Shown here in pieces: positions 1 through 6,242 of a DNA stretch of 11,489 nt (the first letter of the stretch is position 1; the number at the start of each line of letters is the position of its first letter). The translations under genes and the position numbers were made by a program. The DNA lies in assembly GCA_016875755.1 (NCBI GenBank), contig VGOX01000036.1:1-11489 (forward strand), in the 5' to 3' direction. The DNA comes from Chloroflexota bacterium (lineage in GTDB: Bacteria > Chloroflexota > Anaerolineae > Anaerolineales > Villigracilaceae). Below the pieces are notes generated by a model. It was given only the letters and a program-made list of their open reading frames with translations, did no database searches and was not told the origin of the DNA.

Positions 1-1
1 A

Positions 2-109
2 TTCGATTTGCAGATCACGGGCTACCCAGCCGAGCCGATCGTAGATCGTGAGGTTGTCAAAGAAAGAACGTTGAAGGCATATAACATTTCGAAGGAACGG
101 GCAAAATGA
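2..109 (+). CDS. phrB: Deoxyribodipyrimidine photolyase, C-terminal fragment
   Basis: Only the last 35 codons are in the window; the gene continues to the left. The frame is open from base 2 to a TGA at 107-109. The tail contains YPAEPIVDREVVKERTL followed by KAY, which matches the conserved C-terminal end of class I CPD photolyases (Y-P-x-P-I-V-D/E ... A-L-x-A-Y) just after the FAD-binding domain. The family uses FADH- and blue light to split cyclobutane pyrimidine dimers in DNA. The stop overlaps the next start by 4 bases (ATGA), so the two are probably co-transcribed and translationally coupled. A photolyase next to carotenoid genes fits a light-response locus. The call rests on a short tail remembered from the family, and a cryptochrome-like relative cannot be excluded. 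Confidence 0.72.
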   Translation, partial: FDLQITGYPAEPIVDREVVKERTLKAYNISKERAK

Positions 110-633
110 ACAAACGAGATCTTTCAGTATCAATGGAACGCGCGAATCTTGGAACGTTATTCATTTCTCTGCCCGTGGTGATCTTTCAATTCTTTCTGTT
201 CGCGTACTTCCACCCCAATGCCGATCAATCGATCACGTGGAATTACTTCCTCTTTTTCTTGGTTGTTATTGCAGGGATTGTCATCCATGAACTGGTACAT
301 GGTGTTACCTGGGCGCTTGCCGCAGGGAAGCCATGGTCATTGATCTCGTTCGGCTTCCAAACACGCACCCTGACGCCCTATTGCCATGTGAAGGAACCGA
401 TCAAGATCAATCCATATCGGATCGGCGCTATCATGCCTGGGATTGTTGTCGGCATTCTGCCGTTCGCATACAGCCTTTTCACAGGCGACCCAAACTGGTT
501 CTGGTTCAGCCTGATTCACACCTCAGGTGCAGGCGGTGACTGGCTTGTGCTGTGGCTCATCCGCACAGTGCAGGCAAACGCGCTTGTCGAAGACCATCCC
601 ACGCAGGCGGGATGTTACGTCATTGAAGAATAA
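106..633 (+). CDS. DUF3267-type membrane zincin metalloprotease (putative)
   Basis: This is a 175-residue integral membrane protein with about four hydrophobic segments (roughly residues 15-34, 43-60, 104-125 and 132-154). An HELVH zinc-binding motif lies at residues 61-65 (H61, E62, H65) at the end of the second segment, preceded by the run VVIAGIVI. A GGD at 143-145, within or beside the last segment, is a plausible third zinc ligand (D145). This layout matches the DUF3267 putative zincin peptidases, whose substrates are mostly unknown; some relatives resemble intramembrane or stress-related proteases. The start is fixed by the ATGA overlap with the photolyase stop. The gene is followed after 18 bases by a hydrolase. 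A role in the photoprotection locus, for example processing a membrane regulator, is only inference. Confidence 0.75.
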   Translation: MNKRDLSVSMERANLGTLFISLPVVIFQFFLFAYFHPNADQSITWNYFLFFLVVIAGIVIHELVHGVTWALAAGKPWSLISFGFQTRTLTPYCHVKEPIKINPYRIGAIMPGIVVGILPFAYSLFTGDPNWFWFSLIHTSGAGGDWLVLWLIRTVQANALVEDHPTQAGCYVIEE

Positions 634-651
634 ATGGAGTAAAAGAAATAT

Positions 652-1611
652 ATGAAGAAGAATCGCTTTCTCCGAGGTTTCGGAATTATTCTGCTCAGCA
701 TTTTTGTAATTCTATCGGTAGGACCTTTTCTCATCCCTGTGCCGCCGCTGGAAAATACAGTACCCGCTCAATCATTGACAGACGAAAATAGCCTCTTCGT
801 TGAGGTAAATGGGGTGAATGTCCACTATAAAAAAGCTGGAGACGGTGAACCCGTTTTCATTCTTTTGCATGGGTTTGGCGCAAGCATTTTCTCGTGGCGT
901 GAGGTTATGGAACCCCTTGCCGAGTTTGGCACGGTCATTGCCTATGACCGCCCCGCATTTGGTCTTACTGAGCGTCCGTTGGAATGGGAAGGGGAAAATC
1001 CTTACAGTCAGGAGGCGCAGGTAGAACTCGTCATCGGCCTTATGGATGCGCTCAGTATTGAAAAAGCCACACTCGTGGGCAACTCGGCAGGCGGCACTGT
1101 TTCGATGTTGGCTGCGCTGAAATACCCCGAGCGAGTGACCAGCCTCATTTTGGTCGACCCAGCCGTCTACGCGGGTGGAGGCGCGCCTGCATGGATCCGT
1201 CCATTGTTAGGCACGCCGCAGATGCGTCATCTTGGTCCGCTGTTTGCACGGCAACTTCAAGAACAGGGTACCGAGTTCATCAAAACCGCTTGGCACGATC
1301 CCAGCAAGATTACGCCAGAGGTTTTTGAAGGCTATCAAAAGCCATTAAAAGTGGATAACTGGGACAAAGCGCTTTGGTATCTTACCCTTTCGAGCCGTGA
1401 AAGCGGATTGGCTGAACGCGTTGGAGATTTCAACCTGCCCGTGCTAGTCATTACAGGTGACGATGACCGTATTGTGCCTACCGAACAATCTGTGCGCCTC
1501 GCGGGTGAAATTCAAAATGCCGAATTGGTTGTCATTTCGCAATGCGGACACGTTCCGCATGAAGAATGTCCCACCGAGTTTATGCAAGCCGTTGCGGATT
1601 TCTTGAAATAG
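652..1611 (+). CDS. Membrane-anchored alpha/beta-fold hydrolase
   Basis: The 319-residue protein starts with a basic stretch and one hydrophobic segment (about residues 9-30) ending in a proline-rich linker, so it is probably anchored in or exported across the membrane. The rest is a standard alpha/beta hydrolase fold. It has an HGFG oxyanion-hole motif (73-76), a nucleophile elbow GNSAGG (143-148, nucleophile S145), a catalytic acid within TGDDDR (most likely D272) and a catalytic histidine in CGHVPH (H300), so the triad is complete. The family includes esterases, lipases, haloalkane dehalogenases and C-C bond hydrolases; serine as nucleophile favours an esterase or lipase-like activity. A GGAG at 636-639 is a reasonable ribosome binding site. 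The stop directly abuts the ATG of the P450 gene. Its position beside lycopene cyclase and P450 genes suggests a lipid or carotenoid-ester substrate, but nothing in the sequence proves it. Confidence 0.85.
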   Translation: MKKNRFLRGFGIILLSIFVILSVGPFLIPVPPLENTVPAQSLTDENSLFVEVNGVNVHYKKAGDGEPVFILLHGFGASIFSWREVMEPLAEFGTVIAYDRPAFGLTERPLEWEGENPYSQEAQVELVIGLMDALSIEKATLVGNSAGGTVSMLAALKYPERVTSLILVDPAVYAGGGAPAWIRPLLGTPQMRHLGPLFARQLQEQGTEFIKTAWHDPSKITPEVFEGYQKPLKVDNWDKALWYLTLSSRESGLAERVGDFNLPVLVITGDDDRIVPTEQSVRLAGEIQNAELVVISQCGHVPHEECPTEFMQAVADFLK

Positions 1612-2898
1612 ATGAACAAGTCTCTCCCTCCTGCAGCGGGTCGTGATGCCTTGCGCGCATGGCTAAAGGAAAAATCGCCGCTGGGTCCGCTTAAGGCAAC
1701 TGCAAAATATGTGGGTAGATTTTTTCAAATTCCATTGCCCTTCTTTCACCCCTACGTGGTGTATGGCCCTGAAGCCAATCGCAAGGTCCTCGTCACCGAG
1801 CGCGACAAAGTTCTCTGGCGCAATACCGACCCCGTTACCGACTTGCTGCAACACGGCGTCTTGATCGTGGATGGAGAGGAGCATGACAAGTACCGCCAAT
1901 TAATGGAACCCGCGCTTCATCCCTCGACCTTGAGTCGATATACCCCTCTGATCATTGCCCACACTGAGAGAGTATCCTCCCAATGGCAGGACGGCGATGT
2001 CGTGGACATGCTGGTGGAGAGCCGCAAGATCGCCCTGCTCATCATCATGGACACACTCTTCAGCAAAGATGCCTGGGATGATATTCCGCACATTTGGAAT
2101 CCCATCCTAAAAGCCATCGAATACATCTCCCCTGGCGCGTGGATTCTCTGGCCAAAAATACCGCGCTTCGGATTCCGTAAACCGCTGAAAGAGTTGGATG
2201 ATTATCTATTCGGGATCATCACCGACCGCAGACAACAGACCGCCGAGCATCATCAATCGTCCACGGTCAATCGTCATGATCTTTTACAACATCTTTTGGA
2301 CGCAGGCCTTTCCGACCAACTCATCCGCGATCAAATGTTGACGATGATGATCGCAGGGCACGACACTTCCACGGCGCTGCTGGCGTGGGTCTTTGCCCTG
2401 CTTGGGCAGCATCCTGACATTCACAAAAAAGTAGCAGCTGAAGTTAATAGCCTTGAAAAATCGCCCCTGCTCGATCAAGTCATCAAGGAAAGCCTGCGCC
2501 TGTACCCACCCATTCACATCGGCAACCGCCGCATGGCGCAGGCAATGGAATTTGACGAAGGCACAGTCCCCGCAGGCGAACGACTGTTTTACTTCATCTA
2601 CCTGACCCACCACGATGAGTCCATCTGGGAAAATGCCGAGGATTTCTGCCCCGAGCGTTTCGCCCATGGGCGCAAAACCCCGCCATTTGCCTATGTCCCA
2701 TTTGGGGGCGGTCCGCGGGCGTGTATTGGGGCAGCCTTCGGTCAGGCAGAAGCGCGGCTCGTGCTGGCGAATCTGCTGCAACACTTCGCCTTCGAATACA
2801 CAAATCATAGCATCCGCCCGCACATGGGTGCAACGTTAGAACCTAGACCCGGGGTGATGATGCGGGTGAAGAAAAGGGCTATTGTCAGTGAACAGTGA
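1612..2898 (+). CDS. Cytochrome P450, candidate carotenoid hydroxylase
   Basis: This 428-residue protein carries all the P450 landmarks. The I-helix oxygen-binding motif is AGHDT (248-252), the K-helix ESLR is at E293-R296, the PERF-type motif is P347-F350, and the heme-binding loop FGGGPRACIG (364-373) holds the thiolate ligand C371. No N-terminal membrane anchor or fused reductase is present, so it should need separate redox partners such as ferredoxin and its reductase. P450s insert one oxygen atom from O2 into a substrate. Its place one gene upstream of a lycopene cyclase, with a photolyase nearby, recalls CYP175A1 of Thermus thermophilus, a beta-carotene hydroxylase in a carotenoid/photolyase cluster. 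By analogy it may hydroxylate beta-carotene to cryptoxanthin and zeaxanthin; fatty acid or terpenoid substrates are alternatives. Its ATG follows the hydrolase stop with no gap, implying coupled translation. The P450 call is near certain; the substrate is inference. Confidence 0.93.
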   Translation: MNKSLPPAAGRDALRAWLKEKSPLGPLKATAKYVGRFFQIPLPFFHPYVVYGPEANRKVLVTERDKVLWRNTDPVTDLLQHGVLIVDGEEHDKYRQLMEPALHPSTLSRYTPLIIAHTERVSSQWQDGDVVDMLVESRKIALLIIMDTLFSKDAWDDIPHIWNPILKAIEYISPGAWILWPKIPRFGFRKPLKELDDYLFGIITDRRQQTAEHHQSSTVNRHDLLQHLLDAGLSDQLIRDQMLTMMIAGHDTSTALLAWVFALLGQHPDIHKKVAAEVNSLEKSPLLDQVIKESLRLYPPIHIGNRRMAQAMEFDEGTVPAGERLFYFIYLTHHDESIWENAEDFCPERFAHGRKTPPFAYVPFGGGPRACIGAAFGQAEARLVLANLLQHFAFEYTNHSIRPHMGATLEPRPGVMMRVKKRAIVSEQ

Positions 2899-2908
2899 AA
2901 GAATATTT

Positions 2909-2936
2909 TTTGCAAGCAACAAAAAAAAACTATTAG
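2909..2936 (+). promoter_or_regulatory. Possible internal promoter before lycopene cyclase
   Basis: The 60-base gap between the P450 and lycopene cyclase genes is the largest in the plus-strand run and is distinctly AT-rich, with a run of nine A at 2921-2929. TTTGCA (2909-2914) and TATTAG (2931-2936), 16 bases apart, each match the -35 and -10 sigma-70 consensus at four of six positions. No clear Shine-Dalgarno sequence precedes the ATG at 2959. The A-rich composition alone could create such matches by chance, so this is a weak call. Confidence 0.25.
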
Positions 2937-2958
2937 ACTAAGTGACTAACAAACTACC

Positions 2959-3753
2959 ATGACCTACTTCGGCTTCCTCCTCCGCTTTCTCGTTATCCCC
3001 ATCATCATCTTCCTCGTCATCACCTGGTGGGATAACAAAAACAATCGCCCCACAAACGGCTTCCAAAATGGAAACTTTGTCTGGCGCATTATCGGTGTCC
3101 ATATCCTGCTCGCGCTGGTATACACCACTCCGTGGGACAACTACCTCGTCGCCACAGGCGTATGGTATTACAACCCAGACCTTGTCACAGGCATTGTGCT
3201 TGGCTATGTTCCCATCGAAGAATATACCTTCTTTATTCTCGAAACCTTCCTCACTGGGTTATGGTGGTGGTTTCTGGCAAGGCGCTTTCAAGAACCAAAC
3301 CAACCCTTCAAGCCATCAAAGAACGGCAGAATAACAGCCTTCGGCATCCTATTCGCCGCATGGCTGGTCTTTACCTATTTATTCTTCCTCGGCGGCGCAG
3401 AATGGACCTACCTCGCCATCATCCTGTTTTGGGCATTGCCGCCCATCTTCCCGCAGATCCTTTTCGGTGGAGATATTCTCTGGCACTATCGCAAACTTGT
3501 TTTCACTGCAATATTTATTCCAGGCTTTTACCTCTCCATGGCCGATATCGTCGCCCTGACCGATACCACCTGGTCCATTTCAAAAGACCAGACCACAGGC
3601 ATCCTTTTTTTCAACATCCTCCCGCTTGAAGAAGTTGTCTTCTTCTTCATCACCAATGTACTGATCGGCTTCGGCATGACCCTCATGCTTTCAAAAGTCG
3701 GCTGGCAGCGTTTTGAAGAATGGAAATCCAAAAATTACAAAGGCCTCCCATGA
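2959..3753 (+). CDS. Lycopene cyclase, CrtYc/CrtYd-fusion type
   Basis: The 264-residue, very hydrophobic protein (six to seven membrane segments) is built of two related halves. The first half has PWDNYLVATGVWYY (58-71) followed by the motif PIEEY (85-89). The second has a diverged TTWSISKDQTTGI stretch followed by PLEEV (222-226). The paired P-x-E-E motifs are the hallmark of the heterodimeric CrtYc/CrtYd lycopene cyclases of actinobacteria and of their single-chain fusions in archaea, fungi, Bacteroidota and Chloroflexota. The enzyme would convert lycopene's psi ends to beta-ionone (or epsilon) rings in the membrane, giving beta-carotene without net redox change. The glutamates of the two motifs are the likely catalytic acids. 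The stop overlaps the next start by 4 bases. Mono- versus bicyclic product cannot be told from sequence. Confidence 0.9.
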   Translation: MTYFGFLLRFLVIPIIIFLVITWWDNKNNRPTNGFQNGNFVWRIIGVHILLALVYTTPWDNYLVATGVWYYNPDLVTGIVLGYVPIEEYTFFILETFLTGLWWWFLARRFQEPNQPFKPSKNGRITAFGILFAAWLVFTYLFFLGGAEWTYLAIILFWALPPIFPQILFGGDILWHYRKLVFTAIFIPGFYLSMADIVALTDTTWSISKDQTTGILFFNILPLEEVVFFFITNVLIGFGMTLMLSKVGWQRFEEWKSKNYKGLP

Positions 3754-4121
3754 CACTCGAACTATTCAAAAAACAGCAATACCTAAATCTCGAAACCTTC
3801 CGCAAGAACGGACAAAGTGTAAAAACACCCGTCTGGTTTGCACAGGATGGAGAAACGCTTCGCATCTGGACCCAGGCTGATTCTGGCAAAGCAAAGCGCA
3901 TCCGCAGGGACGGAAACGTCCGCATCGTCCCATCCACAGCTTCAGGCGAACCCGTCAGCGAATGGGTAAAAGCAACCGCCACAGTAATCGATGAGACAGA
4001 AGAAATCAAAAAAACTGTCCGCCTGTTTCGGAAAAAATACGGAATTATGTTCAATGTATTCGGCATGTTCGGCTGGTTGCGAAAGGCAAAGTACACCACC
4101 ATTGAAGTGAAGCTTTCATAA
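3750..4121 (+). CDS. PPOX-class F420-dependent oxidoreductase family protein
   Basis: This 123-residue protein resembles the small split-barrel flavin/F420-binding proteins of the PPOX class (pyridoxamine 5'-phosphate oxidase-like), in particular the group typified by mycobacterial Rv2061c. Typical features are the N-terminal YLNLETFRKNGQSVKTPVWF strand pair, the DGETLRIWT strand, the basic KAKRIRRDGNVRI stretch expected to contact the cofactor phosphate, and a C-terminal TTIEVKL strand. The start is placed at 3750, where ATG overlaps the lycopene cyclase TGA (ATGA) and an AAAGG lies at 3739-3743. An in-frame ATG at 3720 would add ten residues but lies inside the cyclase gene. Cofactor (F420 or FMN) and substrate are unknown. 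As last gene of the run it may reduce an isoprenoid-derived metabolite, but that is inference. The hairpin follows immediately after the stop. Confidence 0.78.
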   Translation: MTLELFKKQQYLNLETFRKNGQSVKTPVWFAQDGETLRIWTQADSGKAKRIRRDGNVRIVPSTASGEPVSEWVKATATVIDETEEIKKTVRLFRKKYGIMFNVFGMFGWLRKAKYTTIEVKLS

Positions 4122-4160
4122 AAGAAAAACGGGACATGAATTCCATGTCCCGTTTTTCTT
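4122..4160. terminator. Bidirectional intrinsic terminator
   Basis: A perfect 17-bp inverted repeat, aagaaaaacgggacatg (4122-4138) and its complement (4144-4160), encloses a 5-base loop. The GC-rich core GGGACATG is flanked by an A-tract on one side and a T-tract on the other, so it gives a hairpin followed by U-rich RNA in both directions. It sits exactly between two convergent genes, directly after the stop at 4121 and overlapping the stop codon of the minus-strand gene. Confidence 0.93.
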
Positions 4161-5088
4161 AATCCTCAGGCGCTTCCCGAACGATATACAAAGGCCTGCC
4201 TTTTGCTTCGTCATACAAACGCCCGATATATTCACCAAGAATGCCCAGCGAGATCAATTGCACCCCGCCAAGGAACAACACAGAGATCAAGGTGGTGGTC
4301 TGTCCCTCAAAGAAATGCGAACCTGCCAGGCGCAGCGCTGCCACAACAGGAATGGCAAAAATGGCAACGCCCGCCGAGATAAACCCAAAATAGGTTGCCA
4401 CCTGTAATGGGAAATAGGAAAATCCAGTAATGGCATTGATCGCCAGTCTCAGCATTTTCTTAAACGGATACTTCGTCACACCAGCTACGCGGGCGGCGCG
4501 TTTATAAGTCACGCCGATCTGTCTGAAACCCACCCATGCTGACATCCCGCGCGGGAAGCGGTGACGTTCCTTCATCTGCTTGAGCACATCCACAACCTTG
4601 CGATCCATCAAGCGGAAGTCGCCTGTATCCACAGGGATCTTCACATCGGTAATGCGATAAATGATGCGGTAGAACAAAGAGGCTGTCCACAACTTGAACC
4701 ACGATTCGCCTTCCCGTTCACCGCGCACGGCGTACACAACCTCGTAGCCTTCCTTCCACTTATTGGCAAGTTCAAGAATGACCTCAGGCGGGTCCTGTAG
4801 ATCCGCATCGATAATGACAACAGCGTCACCGCGCGCGTAATCCCAGCCTGCAGTAATGGCAACCTGATGCCCAAAATTACGCGCAAAGATCACAGGCCGC
4901 ACGGTTTTATCCTGTCGAGCCAATTCGCGAATTCCGTCCGTCGAACCGTCAGTGGAGCCGTCATCCACAAGAATCAACTCCCAAGGTTCACCCGAGGAAT
5001 CCATCACTTCCTTCACGCGGCGATACAACTCGGGAAGATTGTCAAACTCGTTATAGATGGGTGCGATGATCGAGTAGGTAATTTTCAT
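4159..5088 (-). CDS. Family 2 glycosyltransferase, polyprenyl-phosphate type
   Basis: The 309-residue protein has a cytosolic GT-A catalytic domain (about 1-230) and two C-terminal membrane segments (about 228-260 and 268-292). Motifs include SIIAPIYNE (6-14), VDDGSTDGS (41-49) and the metal/nucleotide-binding DAD (94-96) followed by LQDPP. RFPRGM, near residue 185, is typical of the DPM1/GtrB/ArnC-like subgroup. Such enzymes move a sugar from a nucleotide donor to undecaprenyl phosphate for use in glycolipid, O-antigen or cell-envelope modification. The start ATG overlaps the stop of the preceding AI-2E-family gene by 4 bases. It is the last gene of its operon and ends in the shared bidirectional terminator. 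The sugar donor and final acceptor cannot be read from the sequence. Confidence 0.92.
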   Translation of the reverse strand: MKITYSIIAPIYNEFDNLPELYRRVKEVMDSSGEPWELILVDDGSTDGSTDGIRELARQDKTVRPVIFARNFGHQVAITAGWDYARGDAVVIIDADLQDPPEVILELANKWKEGYEVVYAVRGEREGESWFKLWTASLFYRIIYRITDVKIPVDTGDFRLMDRKVVDVLKQMKERHRFPRGMSAWVGFRQIGVTYKRAARVAGVTKYPFKKMLRLAINAITGFSYFPLQVATYFGFISAGVAIFAIPVVAALRLAGSHFFEGQTTTLISVLFLGGVQLISLGILGEYIGRLYDEAKGRPLYIVREAPED

Positions 5089-6242
5089 GAATTCTTTTTC
5101 TTTTTTCCAGTAGATTTTACTTTTTCAGGCGGTGCAGAAAAGGGGCGCATCTCTTCCTCCGCAAAAGGCGCGAGGTCCAAGATGCGTCGGCGCAAATACT
5201 CAAAGATCACGATCACCGAAGCCAGCACGGGCACGACCAATAAAGCACCCATGATACCTTCGAGTATCGTAGCAGTAATGATCACAACAAAGATCAACGC
5301 CTCGTTCATATGCAGGCTGCGCCCCATGATATATGGACGCAGGAAAAAATTTTTCATATTGATCAAAACAAGATAGACAACAAAGACAATGCCTGCCACC
5401 CAAATATTCGACACGCCATTAAATATTGGAGAACTCGAACCTTCGAGCAGGGCAACACCAACCGCCAAGCCCGCCGCGAGAAACGGGCCAACATCAGGGA
5501 TCAGCGTAAATAGTCCCGCCGTCATGCCAAGCACCAACGCTCCAGGAATACCGAGTATCGCCCAAGCAATCGTGAACACGATGCCCACCACCACCATCAA
5601 CACGATCTGCCTGCGCAGGTAGGCCATCCACACTTCGCGCAGGCGCGCATACAATTTTCTCATTTCATCGTAATACTCGGCAGGCGCGAGCTTCATCAAT
5701 GCCTCGCACAAGTGAGGCCACTGACTCATCAACAAATAAACGGTGACAAGAATCACCAAAAACCATAGAACATTGACCGATGTAGTTTCAAGCAGCGCCA
5801 ACGCCTCCTCAGGGATCGGCTTTAGTACCACATCTTCAATATGTGCCAATCCTTCGGCAAGCTCGTTAAATTGAAACACCATACCGCCAAACACCACGGG
5901 TTCCGCCAGTATCGCGCTAAACTCATTCGACAACTCCAGCAGGTCCTGCGCCACGATCTGAATATCATCAAAGAAGATCGGTGTTAGTGAGGCAGGTACG
6001 CCCACCAGCAGGATCAACGCAGTGAAATAAACAATATTCACCGCTGCCTTGCGCGAAATTTTCGTTTGACCAAGTAGAAAACCAACCGCAGGGCTAATAA
6101 GATACGCAGAAAATGCAGCAATGACAAACATCTTTACTGCTTCACCCGCCAGTATCAACAGGGTTATAAACCCAATGAAAAGAAGCAGGGCGACCGTGTA
6201 TCGAAAAGGCAAACTCCAAGAGTGATGAGTCTTTGGATTCAT
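5085..6242 (-). CDS. AI-2E family (PerM/TqsA-like) membrane transporter
   Basis: The 385-residue protein has the PF01594-type layout. Two to three N-terminal membrane segments (about 10-32, 35-55 and 67-90) precede a soluble, mixed-charge region (about 95-145). A central segment (about 150-172) follows, then a long hydrophobic C-terminal half with the characteristic IPDVGPFLAAG motif near 248-258 and a tandem of membrane helices up to about 350. The C-terminus is a short lysine-rich tail. The family includes TqsA, an exporter of autoinducer-2 in E. coli, and sodium/proton antiporters, so the name does not establish a substrate. ATG overlaps the threonine synthase stop, and the stop overlaps the glycosyltransferase start, each by 4 bases, so all three are translated from one message. 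Confidence 0.9.
   Translation of the reverse strand: MNPKTHHSWSLPFRYTVALLLFIGFITLLILAGEAVKMFVIAAFSAYLISPAVGFLLGQTKISRKAAVNIVYFTALILLVGVPASLTPIFFDDIQIVAQDLLELSNEFSAILAEPVVFGGMVFQFNELAEGLAHIEDVVLKPIPEEALALLETTSVNVLWFLVILVTVYLLMSQWPHLCEALMKLAPAEYYDEMRKLYARLREVWMAYLRRQIVLMVVVGIVFTIAWAILGIPGALVLGMTAGLFTLIPDVGPFLAAGLAVGVALLEGSSSPIFNGVSNIWVAGIVFVVYLVLINMKNFFLRPYIMGRSLHMNEALIFVVIITATILEGIMGALLVVPVLASVIVIFEYLRRRILDLAPFAEEEMRPFSAPPEKVKSTGKKKKNS

Noticed and set aside
2284..2823. 179-codon minus-strand ORF inside the P450 gene
   Set aside because: It is antisense to conserved P450 motifs, has a low-complexity Cys/Arg/Gln-rich composition and no recognisable domain. It is a shadow frame.
3132..3629. 165-codon plus-strand ORF inside the lycopene cyclase gene
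   Set aside because: It is a second frame of the same DNA, rich in Arg, His and Pro; the overlapping frame has clear cyclase motifs in both halves.
3720..3749. Earlier ATG (3720) for the PPOX-family gene
   Set aside because: It lies inside the cyclase coding end; the ATG at 3750 forms the usual ATGA overlap and matches family length.
4935..4965. Tandem GSTDGSTDG coding repeat in the glycosyltransferase as an insertion
   Set aside because: Aligned by eye to the usual VDDGSTDGT motif and following helix, the length is normal; the repeat is a chance likeness within the motif.
4867..5376. 169-codon plus-strand ORF across the glycosyltransferase and AI-2E-family genes
   Set aside because: It runs antisense over two well-supported coupled genes, and its sequence has no domain character.
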